Source: CALOBA01 sp942491465 | Lineage (GTDB): Bacteria; Pseudomonadota; Gammaproteobacteria; Chromatiales; Chromatiaceae | DNA: 30,249 bases | Assembly: GCA_942491465.1 (NCBI GenBank) | Contig: CALOBA010000025.1 | Location: 1-30,249 of the forward strand | Reading direction: 5' to 3' | Part shown: positions 7,329-15,659 of the stretch, piece by piece | How positions within the stretch are numbered: the stretch's first letter is position 1 | Layout: each line of letters begins with the position of its first letter | Translations under genes and position numbers: made by a program | Notes under the pieces: generated by a model | What the model saw: only the letters and a program-made list of their open reading frames with translations | Told to the model about the DNA's origin: nothing | Database searches by the model: none

Positions 7329-9374
7329 ATGGCCGATCCGCATCAATCGCTGATGCAGCCCGACGCTGCCGCAGGCGGTCCCCGACCGGGCCGCATGCCG
7401 CAGCTCGAGGTCATCACCCGGCCGCCGGACGAGCCTCCCGCGCCGCCGCCGCAGCCGCTGTGGATGCTGGTGCTCGCCTTTCTGGTGCCGTTTCTGCTGG
7501 TGCTGATCCCGGCGACCATCTGGAATCTGGGGCGGCCTCCGGTCTATCGCTCCATGGCAACGGTGCTGACCGAGGTGCCGAGCATGCGCATGGGCTCCGG
7601 CAGCAGCGACCAGAACGTCCAGCATGTGGCCATCCAGCAGCAGCTGCTGCTGGGCCGGGAGCTGCTCGAAGAGACCTTGACGCGGCTCCAGGACGAGGCG
7701 CCGGTGCCCGAACTGGCGGTGGTCGATGACCTGCTGCCGATCCTCCACGTCGGCGGTGTTGCCGCGACCAACCTGGTCGAACTCAGCGCCACCGGCGCTG
7801 ATCCGCGTCTGCTCGCGCGGCTGGTCAACCATTGGCTTGGGGCCTATGAAGCCCTGCGCCAGCGCGAGATCGCGGTGCAGGTCGGCGGTCGGCTCCAGAA
7901 CCTCGAGGAGCAGACCGATTCCCTCGCCGACGAGATCGCCAAGCGTCGCGCCGAGCTGGAGGCGTTCCGCGAGCGGCACGATATCGTTACGCTGGAGAAC
8001 AGCAGCAATCAGGCGGTGGCGCGGCTGGCCAAGCTCCAAGACGCCTTGGCCAAGGCCGAGGAGGATTCGGTGGCGGCCCGGGCCGAACTCAAGGCCCTGG
8101 AGGCCGCGCTGGCGAACGGCGAGGCGGTGGTCCCGGACGCGGCCAAGGCGCAGCTGTCGTCGCTGCTGGCCGAGGCCGCACAGCTGCGGGTCCAGCTCGA
8201 GCGCCTCAACGAGCGCTACACGCCGATGTTCATCGAGAACGACCCGAACAAGGTCGCGATCCCGAATCGCCTCAAGGAGGTCGAGGCCCTGATCGCCCAG
8301 ATCCGCTCCGAGGGTGTCCGCGACTCCATTCGGCTCCGTCGGCAGGCCGCCGATGTGGCGGTCAGCCGGATGCTGGAGCTGCAGCGCGAACTCAGTGAAC
8401 AAAAGCGCCAGGCCGCGCGCTTCACCGATCGCTTCGCCGAATACAACACCCTCAAGGCCGATCTGGATGAGCTGGAGGCCATGCAGCGCAAGACCGATGG
8501 CGAGCGCGTGGCCATCGAGACCAAGGCCATTGAAGGCTATCCGCAGATCGAGGTGATCGAGCCGGCGTACCCCCCGCGGGACCCCATCGCGCCGAGCTAT
8601 TTGCGCGATCTGCTCTTGAGCCTGGCCGGGGCCAGCGGGGCCGGGCTGCTCAGCCTGTTCATGCTGCTGATGGCGGGGGGACGCGCCAAGCCGCGGGCGG
8701 CATCGGCCCCGATCACCGGCGTTCGCGTCTGGAGCGGCGATGACGGCGGCGATGCGGCGGATGGATACGGGACTCGGCTCGAAGCGGGCCGGCCGCAGCC
8801 GGGGCTGGCCCCGCCGGTCGCCGCACTGCCGTCGAGCGTGCTCCGGCAGCTCGCCGGTGCCGAGGTCGCCGCGCTCTGGGAGCTGGCCGGCGAGGCCGAG
8901 CGTGAACTCATCGGACTACTGCTCACCGGCGTCGCCGCCGACGAGGCCGCCGGACTCGGCCCCGATGCCTTCGACCTGAAGGCCGGTACCGTCCAGATCC
9001 CCACCGCGGGTGGAGACGACGGCCGCCGGCTGCGCCTGGCCGAGCCGCTGCGGGCGCTGTTCGCCAACGTCGAGCCATTGCCGGCCTGGTATGGCGGGGA
9101 CGGCGCGCCGGCCATCGCCTTCGCGGAGCTGCTGCATCGCATCGGTCTGCTCGCCATCGACGCCGGCATCGCCCACGCCGCCGAGGTCGATGCCGAGACC
9201 CTGCGCCAGACCTATCTGATCTACCTCGTGCGCCAAGGGGCGCGACTGACCGAGCTGGAGCAGATCGCCGGACCGATGGCCGCCGCCGAGCTGCAGCGCT
9301 ACGCGGCCTATGCACCCGGCGGCGGCTCGCGCCCGCTGGCCCAGCTCGATCTCTGCTATCCCGCGCTGGCCTGA
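7329..9374 (+). CDS. Wzz/GumC-like chain-length protein fused to a tyrosine-recombinase-like domain
   Basis: A 681-residue protein. Residues 1-43 are a Pro-rich cytoplasmic tail. TM1 is about 44-66. A periplasmic Wzz-type region holds long coiled coils (about 185-410). The sequence YPQIEVIEPAYPPRDPIAPS precedes TM2 (about 426-448), as in GumC/Wzz/PCP-2 proteins that control polysaccharide chain length. The C-terminal part (about 500-681), which faces the cytoplasm, looks like a phage-integrase catalytic fold: LLLTGVAADEAAGLGPDAFDL resembles box I, TVQIPTAGGDDGRRLRL the beta region, and ETLRQTYLIYLVRQGARL box II. Expected catalytic residues are changed (box I Arg to Ala536; box II His to Glu623, though Arg626 is kept). 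A binding or scaffold role therefore seems more likely than recombination. The mazG-like gene follows after 1 nt. Confidence 0.8.
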   Translation: MADPHQSLMQPDAAAGGPRPGRMPQLEVITRPPDEPPAPPPQPLWMLVLAFLVPFLLVLIPATIWNLGRPPVYRSMATVLTEVPSMRMGSGSSDQNVQHVAIQQQLLLGRELLEETLTRLQDEAPVPELAVVDDLLPILHVGGVAATNLVELSATGADPRLLARLVNHWLGAYEALRQREIAVQVGGRLQNLEEQTDSLADEIAKRRAELEAFRERHDIVTLENSSNQAVARLAKLQDALAKAEEDSVAARAELKALEAALANGEAVVPDAAKAQLSSLLAEAAQLRVQLERLNERYTPMFIENDPNKVAIPNRLKEVEALIAQIRSEGVRDSIRLRRQAADVAVSRMLELQRELSEQKRQAARFTDRFAEYNTLKADLDELEAMQRKTDGERVAIETKAIEGYPQIEVIEPAYPPRDPIAPSYLRDLLLSLAGASGAGLLSLFMLLMAGGRAKPRAASAPITGVRVWSGDDGGDAADGYGTRLEAGRPQPGLAPPVAALPSSVLRQLAGAEVAALWELAGEAERELIGLLLTGVAADEAAGLGPDAFDLKAGTVQIPTAGGDDGRRLRLAEPLRALFANVEPLPAWYGGDGAPAIAFAELLHRIGLLAIDAGIAHAAEVDAETLRQTYLIYLVRQGARLTELEQIAGPMAAAELQRYAAYAPGGGSRPLAQLDLCYPALA

Positions 9375-9375
9375 C

Positions 9376-9732
9376 ATGAGCGACAGCCTCGACGACCTGA
9401 ACGCCCGTCTGCTGGCCTTTGCGAAGGCCAGGGATTGGGAGCAGTTCCACTCGCCGAAGAACCTGGCCATGGCCCTGGCCGGCGAGACCGGCGAGCTGTT
9501 GGAGCATTTTCAGTGGCTGACCGAGGCGCAGAGCCGAAGCCTGCCCGAGGCCAAGCGCGTTGCGGTTGCCCACGAGATGGCGGACATCCTGATCTATCTG
9601 ATCCGCCTCGCGGAGCGTCTGGACGTCGACCTGCTCGCCGCCGCCGACGAGAAGATCACCATCAACGAGCGCCGCTACCCGGCCGAACGGGTCCGCGGCG
9701 ATGCCCGACGGGCGAGCGAGTACGACGACTAG
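9376..9732 (+). CDS. MazG-like nucleotide pyrophosphohydrolase (RS21-C6/dCTPase type)
   Basis: A 118-residue all-alpha NTP pyrophosphohydrolase. The metal-binding pattern is E37-TG-E40-LLEHFQW and E67-MA-D70-ILIYLIRLA (EXXE...EXXD), with the N-terminal FAKARDWEQFHSPKNLAMAL typical of the dCTP-pyrophosphatase/RS21-C6 branch. It probably cleaves non-canonical or excess dNTPs (dCTP-like) to NMP and PPi in the cytoplasm; the exact substrate cannot be read. The ATG at 9376 begins one base after the preceding stop (TGAcATG), so translation is likely coupled. Length is typical for the short subfamily. Confidence 0.9.
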   Translation: MSDSLDDLNARLLAFAKARDWEQFHSPKNLAMALAGETGELLEHFQWLTEAQSRSLPEAKRVAVAHEMADILIYLIRLAERLDVDLLAAADEKITINERRYPAERVRGDARRASEYDD

Positions 9733-9748
9733 TCCAGGACCCCTATCG

Positions 9749-11275
9749 ATGCCCACGACCTCCGCTCCTTCATCGCGCCCAACGTTGCCGCTGATCGCCG
9801 CACTGCCGCTGGCGCTGGTCAGCGGGGCGGTTTCGGTGCTCGGCTTCGCGCCGTTCGGGCTGTTTCTGGCCCCGGTCTTCGCCCTGGCGATCTGGTATCA
9901 GACCTTGCTCGGGCGGGATCGGGGCGGCGCCTTCGCCGTGGGCTGGGCCTTCGGCTTGGGCCTGTTCGGTGTCGGCATCTACTGGATTCGCATCAGTCTG
10001 AACGAATTCGGCAATATGTCGGTGCCGGTGGCGAACATCTTGACGGTGCTGTTGATCGCCGCAATGGCGCTGTATTACGGGATTGCCGGGCTGCTGGTGC
10101 GGGTCCTCAGTCCGCCATCCGACGGCAGACGCGATTGGGTCGCGCCCTTGCTGGTCCTGCCGCCGATCTGGGTCCTGCTGGAGTGGCTGCGCAGCTGGTT
10201 GTTCACGGGTTTCCCCTGGCTGGTGCTCGGCAACAGCCAGATCGACTCGCCGCTGGGCGGACTGGCCCCGGTGCTCGGCGTCTTCGGGGTGAGCTTCGGC
10301 GTTGCGCTGAGCGCGGGTCTGCTCTGGCTCTGGCTGTTGCGACCGCACTACGGACGCAAGCGGCTGGGGCTATTGCTGTTTGCCCTGTGGATCCTGGGCC
10401 AGGTCCTCGGGCGCTGGCCTTGGACGGAAGAGGTCGGGCCGCCGCTGCAGGCCACGGTGGTGCAGGCAAATATCGCGCAATCCCTGAAATGGGACCCTGA
10501 CGGGCTGATGCCGACCATCCAGGCCCACCTGGAGCTGACCCGCGAGAATCTAGGCAGCCACCTGATCCTCTGGCCGGAGACGGCGATCCCGGAGTTCCTG
10601 CACGGTGTCGAGACCGCGCTGGTGGAGCCCTTGGCCAGGGATGCCCGGCGTGCCGGCTCCGAGGTGGTCATCGGCATCCCGATCATGGAAAGCCCGGAGC
10701 GCTACTTCAACGGCCTGATCAGCCTCGGCAGCGCCAGGGACAGCTACTACAAGCGTCACTTGGTCCCGTTCGGCGAGTATCTGCCGTTCAAGGCCCAGCT
10801 GCGGCCGCTGATCGACTGGTTCGAGGTGCCGATGTCGGACTTCACGCCGGGGGACGCCGAACGCCCGCTGCTAAAGGTCGGCCCGCACCAGGTCGGGGTG
10901 TCGATCTGCTACGAGGACATCTTTCCCGACCAGGTGCGCCAGGCCCTGCCGGAGGCCCGCTATCTGATCAACGTCAGCAACGACGGCTGGTTCGGCGACT
11001 CCTGGGCGGCGGCCCAGCATCTGGAGTTTTCGCGGATGCGGGCGCTGGAGAATCGCCGCTTTCTGGTGCGTGCAACCAACACCGGCATCTCGGCCATCAT
11101 CAACAACGAGGGCCGCGTCCTCGGCACGGTGCCGTCCTTTGAGCGCGGCGCCTTCACCGGCAAGCTGCAGCCGCGCGAGGGGATGACGCCGTTCTCGCGC
11201 TGGGGCCATTGGCCGATTCTGGGACTGTCGGTGCTGATGCTGGCGGGGGCGGTGCTGATCAGGCGCTCGCGGTAG
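9749..11275 (+). CDS. lnt: Apolipoprotein N-acyltransferase
   Basis: A 508-residue inner-membrane enzyme that adds the third acyl chain to the N-terminal Cys of lipoproteins. An N-terminal block of about six to seven membrane helices (including FGLGLFGVGIYWIRISL and FTGFPWLVLGNSQ) precedes a periplasmic nitrilase-type domain. The catalytic triad is visible as E277 (ILWPETAIPEF), K335 (YYKRHLVPFGEYLPF) and C387 (SICYEDIFPD); the Lys and Cys fall on the same numbers as in E. coli Lnt. A last helix ends the protein. The ATG at 9749 is preferred over an upstream in-frame start at 9701 inside the mazG-like gene. The gene lies 16 nt after that stop, so it is probably in the same transcript. Confidence 0.96.
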   Translation: MPTTSAPSSRPTLPLIAALPLALVSGAVSVLGFAPFGLFLAPVFALAIWYQTLLGRDRGGAFAVGWAFGLGLFGVGIYWIRISLNEFGNMSVPVANILTVLLIAAMALYYGIAGLLVRVLSPPSDGRRDWVAPLLVLPPIWVLLEWLRSWLFTGFPWLVLGNSQIDSPLGGLAPVLGVFGVSFGVALSAGLLWLWLLRPHYGRKRLGLLLFALWILGQVLGRWPWTEEVGPPLQATVVQANIAQSLKWDPDGLMPTIQAHLELTRENLGSHLILWPETAIPEFLHGVETALVEPLARDARRAGSEVVIGIPIMESPERYFNGLISLGSARDSYYKRHLVPFGEYLPFKAQLRPLIDWFEVPMSDFTPGDAERPLLKVGPHQVGVSICYEDIFPDQVRQALPEARYLINVSNDGWFGDSWAAAQHLEFSRMRALENRRFLVRATNTGISAIINNEGRVLGTVPSFERGAFTGKLQPREGMTPFSRWGHWPILGLSVLMLAGAVLIRRSR

Positions 11276-11431
11276 GGCGATTGCTGTCAACTTTCATACC
11301 ATCTGACTTGTCTTGACGCCCGCCTTCGGCGTCGGGCTGGCGGTCACAGCGCGCGCGAGGCTCCCGCCAGCCGTCCTTGAAGGCGAATGTCAATCCTGCG
11401 TCATCGGGTATGAAAGTTTCCGGCAATCGCC
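11276..11431. repeat. 156-bp inverted-repeat (MITE-like) element
   Basis: The terminal arms are 11276-11300 (GGCGATTGC...AACTTTCATACC) and 11407-11431 (GGTATGAAAGTT...GCAATCGCC). They match at 21 of 25 positions, with a 4-nt mismatch block in the middle. Inside are further dyads, GACGCC-cgccttc-GGCGTC and GGCTGGCGG / CCGCCAGCC, so the transcript would fold into a branched rod. No transposase ORF is inside. The left end touches the lnt stop codon. A non-autonomous mobile element or REP-like unit is the best explanation. Confidence 0.65.
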
Positions 11432-11485
11432 TAAACCGGCAGATGCCCTTGTCACCAAGGGCCATGCCGGTATGATGCGGCGAGA

Positions 11486-12043
11486 TTGCAACTCGGCTTG
11501 GATCCTACCTTGGCCTCCATCGTCTACTTCTTCATCGATCTTTGTCTCCTGCGCCGCGCGCCGCAGGACCTACCCGGCTCCTCGTCCCTGCTCGGCCTGG
11601 CGCTGACGGCGGCGTTTGCCTCCAGTGTGCTGGTGTCGATCACCGCCGGTGCCGGCCCGGGGCTGGCGCTGGCGCAGGCCGTGCTTGACTTGGTCCTGTT
11701 GCTCGCGGTGCTGTTCGCGGCCATGCGCGCCCTCGACCGGCTCCCGCGCTTTCTGCAGACGGCGACCGCGCTGGCCGGGGCGGATACGCTCATCGGCCTG
11801 GTGGCGCTGCTGCCGCTGACGCTGGCGGGGCCGGTGGGCGGCGCCGGCGGCGAGCCGGGGATGATGGCCATCCTGGCCGGCCTGTTGTTCCTCGCCCTCG
11901 TGGTCTGGAGCATCCTGGTCAGCGCGCATATCCTGCGCCACGCCTTCGACATCAGCCTCGGCCAAGGCGCCTTCGTGGCCGTTGCCTACGACCTGATCTC
12001 CTTCGTGCTGGTGGGCGGCCTGATCGACACCCCGGCGACCTGA
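11486..12043 (+). CDS. Small integral membrane protein of unknown function, upstream of mpl
   Basis: A 185-residue protein with about five predicted membrane helices (roughly 33-52, 60-80, 95-113, 127-147 and 160-180) and little else. It loosely resembles YIP1-type membrane proteins, but I do not recognise a specific family. An in-frame stop at 11432 leaves TTG at 11486 as the longest start; there is no ATG or GTG nearby in frame, so the N-terminus is uncertain. The stop is followed by one base and then the mpl ATG (TGAtATG), so it is translationally coupled to mpl. This suggests a cell-envelope setting but not a function. Confidence 0.72.
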   Translation: MQLGLDPTLASIVYFFIDLCLLRRAPQDLPGSSSLLGLALTAAFASSVLVSITAGAGPGLALAQAVLDLVLLLAVLFAAMRALDRLPRFLQTATALAGADTLIGLVALLPLTLAGPVGGAGGEPGMMAILAGLLFLALVVWSILVSAHILRHAFDISLGQGAFVAVAYDLISFVLVGGLIDTPAT

Positions 12044-12044
12044 T

Positions 12045-13427
12045 ATGCACCTACATATCCTCGGCATCTGCGGCACATTCATGGGCGGCATCGCGCTGCT
12101 CGCCCGCGCCCTCGGTCATCGGGTCACCGGCTCCGATGCCAATGTCTACCCGCCCATGAGTACGCAGCTCGGCAACGCCGGGATCGCGCTCATGGAGGGC
12201 TACGCCGCGGAGCACCTGCAGCCGGCCCCGGATGTGGTCGTGGTCGGCAATGCGATGAAGCGCGGCATGCCGGCGGTGGAGCACATGCTCGACGCGGGGC
12301 TGCGCTACTGTTCCGGCCCGCAATGGCTGGCCGAGCACCTGCTGCCGGGCCGGCATGTCCTGGCGGTGGCCGGCACCCACGGCAAGACGACCACCTCGAG
12401 CATGCTGGCCTGGGTGCTCGAGGAGGCCGGTCTGGCGCCGGGCTTCTTGATCGGCGGCGTCGCCCAAGCCTTCGGCGAGTCGGCCAGGCTCGGCGGCGGA
12501 GGGCCGTTCGTGGTCGAGGCCGATGAGTACGACACCGCGTTCTTCGACAAGCGCTCGAAGTTCGTCCACTACCAGCCGCGCACGCTGATCCTGAACAACC
12601 TGGAGTTCGATCACGCCGACATCTTCGACGATCTGGCCATGATCCAGCGCCAGTTCCATCATCTGGTGCGGATCATCCCCGGCTCCGGCCTGATCGTCCA
12701 TCCCCGCGGCGACGCCGCCCTCGACGCGGTGCTGGCCATGGGCTGCTGGACGCCGCGGGTGAGCACCGGGGACGGCGGCGATTGGTGCGCGGATCTGCTG
12801 TCCGCCGATGGCTCGCGCTTTGCCGTCCTCCACCAGGGCGCGGCGGTGGGCACCGTCGACTGGCCCCACACCGGGGACCACAACGTTCAGAACGCGCTGG
12901 CGACGCTGGCCGCCGCTGCCCACGTCGGCGTCGGGCCAGACCTTGCGATCCCGGCCCTGAGCCGCTTCAGCGGCGTGAAGCGGCGCATGGAGCTGCGCGG
13001 CGAGGTCGGCGGCGTGCGCGTCTACGACGACTTCGCGCACCATCCCACGGCCATCGCCAGCACCCTCGTCGGGCTGCGCCGGCGCGTGGGCGAGGCGCGG
13101 ATCATCGCCGTGCTCGAGCCGCGCTCGAACACCATGCGCATGGGCGTGCATGCGGCGGCGCTGGCGGCGTCTTTGGATGTCGCGGATCGGGTCCATGTCC
13201 ATGCCCCGCCGGATCTGGACTGGGATGCGCCGGCCGCGCTGGCCGCGGTGGGCGATCGGCTCGCCATCGACAGCTCGGTGGCAGCGATCGTCGACCGCGT
13301 CGTCGCCGCGGCCCGGTCGGGCGACCATGTGCTGGTCATGAGCAACGGTGGCTTTGGCGGCATCCATCAGCGCCTGCTCGACGCCCTTGCCGCCGCCGAC
13401 CGTGGCGAGGGGAGATCCGAACGGTAA
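12045..13427 (+). CDS. mpl: UDP-MurNAc:L-Ala-gamma-D-Glu-meso-DAP ligase (murein recycling)
   Basis: A 460-residue cytoplasmic Mur-ligase paralogue that reattaches the recycled tripeptide to UDP-MurNAc, bypassing MurC, MurD and MurE. The N-terminal UDP-binding block HLHILGICGTFMGGIALLARALGH is diagnostic for Mpl rather than MurC. The ATP loop GTHGKTTT is at residues 110-117, followed by EADEYDTAFFDKRSKF and NNLEFDHADIF, with a C-terminal domain around VYDDFAHHPTAI and VMSNGGFGGIHQRLLDAL. Length fits the family. ATG 12045 overlaps the end of the upstream unit except for one base. Confidence 0.97.
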   Translation: MHLHILGICGTFMGGIALLARALGHRVTGSDANVYPPMSTQLGNAGIALMEGYAAEHLQPAPDVVVVGNAMKRGMPAVEHMLDAGLRYCSGPQWLAEHLLPGRHVLAVAGTHGKTTTSSMLAWVLEEAGLAPGFLIGGVAQAFGESARLGGGGPFVVEADEYDTAFFDKRSKFVHYQPRTLILNNLEFDHADIFDDLAMIQRQFHHLVRIIPGSGLIVHPRGDAALDAVLAMGCWTPRVSTGDGGDWCADLLSADGSRFAVLHQGAAVGTVDWPHTGDHNVQNALATLAAAAHVGVGPDLAIPALSRFSGVKRRMELRGEVGGVRVYDDFAHHPTAIASTLVGLRRRVGEARIIAVLEPRSNTMRMGVHAAALAASLDVADRVHVHAPPDLDWDAPAALAAVGDRLAIDSSVAAIVDRVVAAARSGDHVLVMSNGGFGGIHQRLLDALAAADRGEGRSER

Positions 13428-13522
13428 CGTAAAATTCATAAATCGGACATGACCGACAGTCAGAATGGCGACGCTTCCAACGGGGCAGTGCCCTAAACCA
13501 AACGACTGACGGAGACGCCCTC
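13428..13522 (+). promoter_or_regulatory. Leader of the pst operon
   Basis: This 95-bp gap should hold the phosphate-responsive promoter. An AT-rich patch (GTAAAATTCATAAATC, about 13429-13444) stands out and could supply a -10 region. I looked on both strands for the PhoB box (two CTGTCAT-like repeats 11 bp apart) and found only weak, wrongly spaced GACA repeats (ggacatgaccgacag). GGAG at about 13512-13515 serves pstS. PhoB control is expected from the family but is not demonstrated here. Confidence 0.35.
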
Positions 13523-14584
13523 ATGTCCCTGAACACCCCCCTGCGCCTCGCCGCCGCCGCCGGCTGCGCCGCGCTCTTCGCCCTCTCCGCCCCGGTCAGC
13601 GCCGACGATGTCAAGCTCAACGGCTCCGGCGCCAGCTTCCCGTTCCCGATCTACGCCAAGTGGTTCAAGGACTTCTCGAAGCAGACCGACGGTATCCGCG
13701 TCGACTACCAGGCCAAGGGTAGTGGCGCCGGCATCCAGGACCTGATCAACGGCGCCGTCGACTTCGCCGCCTCCGACGCGGCCATGAAGGACGACGAGAT
13801 GGCCCAGGTCGAGCAGGGCGTCGTGCTGCTGCCGATGACCGCCGGCGAGGTCGTGCTCGCCTTCAACCTCGACGGCGTCGATGCGCTGAAGCTGCCGCGC
13901 GATGTCTACCCCGAGATCTTCCTCGGCAAGATCACCAAGTGGAACGACCCGAAGATCGCCGCGGCCAACCCCGGCGTCGACCTGCCGGATCAGGACATCA
14001 CCCCCATCGTCCGCTCCGACTCCTCGGGCACCACCTATGTCTTCACCGGTCACCTGAGCCATATCAGCGAGGCCTTCAAGTCCGAGGTCGGCCAGGCCAA
14101 GGCCCCGAACTGGCCCGACAACAAGAAGCTGATCAAGGCGCCGAAGAACGATGGCATCACCGCCCAGATCAAGCAGATCCCCGGCGCCATCGGCTACATC
14201 GAGTACGGGTATGCCAAGCTCACCGGCCAGCCGGCCGCCATGCTGGAGAACAAGTCCGGCAACTTCGTCGCCCCCGGCCCCGAGTCCGGTGCCGCCGCGC
14301 TGGCCAGCGCCGAGTTCCCCGAGGGCACCCTGCCGAACAGCGACGTGCCGAACCTGATCGCCTGGGTCTGGGACCCGGCCGGTGCCGACGCCTATCCCAT
14401 CGCGACCATGACCTGGCTGCTGCTCTACAAGGATCAGGATGACGACAAGGCCGCGGCCCTGCGCCAGCTGGTCGAGTACTGCGTCAGCGACGAGGCCCAG
14501 GGCATGGCCGACGGCCTCGGCTACATCCCGCTGCCCCCCGCGGTGATCGCCAAGGTCAAGCAGGCGGTCGAGTTCGTCCAGTAG
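13523..14584 (+). CDS. pstS: Periplasmic phosphate-binding protein of the Pst ABC transporter
   Basis: A 353-residue protein with a clear signal peptide (LAAAAGCAALFALSAPVSA-DD, cleavage near residue 27). The phosphate-binding pocket motifs are NGSGASFPFPIYAKWF, GSGAGIQDLINGAVDFAASDAAM and RSDSSGTTYVFT. It delivers Pi to the PstCA permease. The length is normal and the frame intact. It is the first gene of pstSCAB and is separated from pstC by 97 bp containing a strong hairpin, a common arrangement that lets pstS be expressed more than the permease genes. Confidence 0.97.
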   Translation: MSLNTPLRLAAAAGCAALFALSAPVSADDVKLNGSGASFPFPIYAKWFKDFSKQTDGIRVDYQAKGSGAGIQDLINGAVDFAASDAAMKDDEMAQVEQGVVLLPMTAGEVVLAFNLDGVDALKLPRDVYPEIFLGKITKWNDPKIAAANPGVDLPDQDITPIVRSDSSGTTYVFTGHLSHISEAFKSEVGQAKAPNWPDNKKLIKAPKNDGITAQIKQIPGAIGYIEYGYAKLTGQPAAMLENKSGNFVAPGPESGAAALASAEFPEGTLPNSDVPNLIAWVWDPAGADAYPIATMTWLLLYKDQDDDKAAALRQLVEYCVSDEAQGMADGLGYIPLPPAVIAKVKQAVEFVQ

Positions 14585-14602
14585 ACGGACGCCTTGCCTG
14601 AC

Positions 14603-14638
14603 GCGCCGGGTCGCGGGCCTTGTCCCGCGTCCCGGCGT
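14603..14638 (+). terminator. Strong hairpin between pstS and pstC (mRNA stabiliser or partial terminator)
   Basis: GCCGGG-T-CGCGGG pairs with CCCGCG-T-CCCGGC across a 6-nt loop (stem 14605-14617 / 14624-14636, with extra closing pairs). The sequence after it (GTTCTGCGTT) has few T, so it is not an efficient intrinsic terminator. Its position fits a structure that protects the pstS part of the message or reduces read-through. Confidence 0.6.
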
Positions 14639-14681
14639 TCTGCGTTGAAGAAGCCGTCCCACCGCACAGCGGGAAAGCGCT

Positions 14682-15659
14682 ATGTCGAAATTCAACTTTA
14701 AGCAGGCCGGCTCCGCCGGCTCGATCACCCAGGCGCCGACGCCCCTGGAGCGCGGCAACGATGCCGTCTTCCGGGCCATCGCCTATGTCTGCGCCCTGGC
14801 GATCGTCGTCCTGGTCGCCTTCATCCTCTGGGAGATCGGCAAGAAGGCGCTGCCGGCCGTCGCCGACTACGGTCTCGGCTTCTGGGTCGGGACGACCTGG
14901 GACGTCAACAAAGAGCAATTCGGCGTCCTGCCCGAGATCTGGGGCACGCTCTACAGCTCGCTGCTGGCCCTGCTCATCGGCGGCCTGTTCGGCATCAGCA
15001 TCGCCATCTTCCTGACCCAGGACTTCATCCACCATCGCCTGGCGACGGTGTTCCGCACCATCGTCGAGCTGCTGGCGGCGATCCCGTCGGTGGTCTACGG
15101 CCTCTGGGGCATCTATGTGCTGATCCCGCTGATCCGGCCGGTGGCCAATTGGCTGCACGACCAGTTCTCGTGGATCCCCTGGTTCAGCACCGATCTGAGC
15201 GGCCCGGGTCTGGCCCCGGCCGCGCTGGTGCTGTCGATCATGATCCTGCCGACGGTGGCGGCCATCTCGGTGGATGCCTTCCGCCGCATCCCCTACAAGG
15301 TCAAGGAGGCCGCCTACGGCATGGGCACGACCAAGTGGGAGGCCATCGTGAAGGTCATGCTGCCCACCGCCTCCTCCGGTCTGCTGGCCGCCCTGGTGCT
15401 GGGCTTCGGCCGCGCGCTGGGCGAGACCATGGCCCTGGCGATGCTGATCGGCAACAGCAACCAGATCAGCCTGTCGCTGTTCGCGCCGGCCAACACCTTG
15501 GCCTCGCTGCTGGCATCGAGCTTCCCCGAGGCCGGGCCGATCGAGGTCAAGGCGCTGATGTACGCCGCGCTGGTCCTGCTCTTGATCACCTTCCTGGTCA
15601 ATCTGGCGGGTCTGGGTATCCAGCAATACACCATGCGCAAGTTCGAGGGTAAGCGATGA
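14682..15659 (+). CDS. pstC: Phosphate ABC transporter permease PstC
   Basis: A 325-residue inner-membrane permease subunit with about six helices. The BPD_transp_1 domain includes LAAIPSVVYGLWGIYVLIPL and the coupling EAA loop KEAAYGMGTTKWEAIVKVMLPTASSGLLAALVLGFGRALGETMALAMLIG, which contacts PstB. It pairs with PstA to form the Pi channel. The ATG at 14682 is preceded by a purine-rich GGGAAAGCG. Its end overlaps the pstA start by 4 nt (ATGA at 15656-15659), so translation is coupled. Confidence 0.96.
   Translation: MSKFNFKQAGSAGSITQAPTPLERGNDAVFRAIAYVCALAIVVLVAFILWEIGKKALPAVADYGLGFWVGTTWDVNKEQFGVLPEIWGTLYSSLLALLIGGLFGISIAIFLTQDFIHHRLATVFRTIVELLAAIPSVVYGLWGIYVLIPLIRPVANWLHDQFSWIPWFSTDLSGPGLAPAALVLSIMILPTVAAISVDAFRRIPYKVKEAAYGMGTTKWEAIVKVMLPTASSGLLAALVLGFGRALGETMALAMLIGNSNQISLSLFAPANTLASLLASSFPEAGPIEVKALMYAALVLLLITFLVNLAGLGIQQYTMRKFEGKR

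Noticed and set aside
6057..8402. 781-codon minus-strand ORF over hemE and the chain-length gene
   Set aside because: A GC-rich shadow frame; both opposite genes have clear family motifs.
11313..11606. 97-codon ORF across the inverted-repeat element
   Set aside because: It runs through the element's arms and then out of frame with the membrane-protein gene; no protein-like pattern.
12051..13439. 462-codon minus-strand ORF opposite mpl
   Set aside because: A mirror of the well-supported mpl reading frame with biased His/Gln/Arg composition.
13440..13460. Pho box upstream of pstS
   Set aside because: The GACA motifs are 9 bp apart and do not fit the two 7-bp repeats with 11-bp period.
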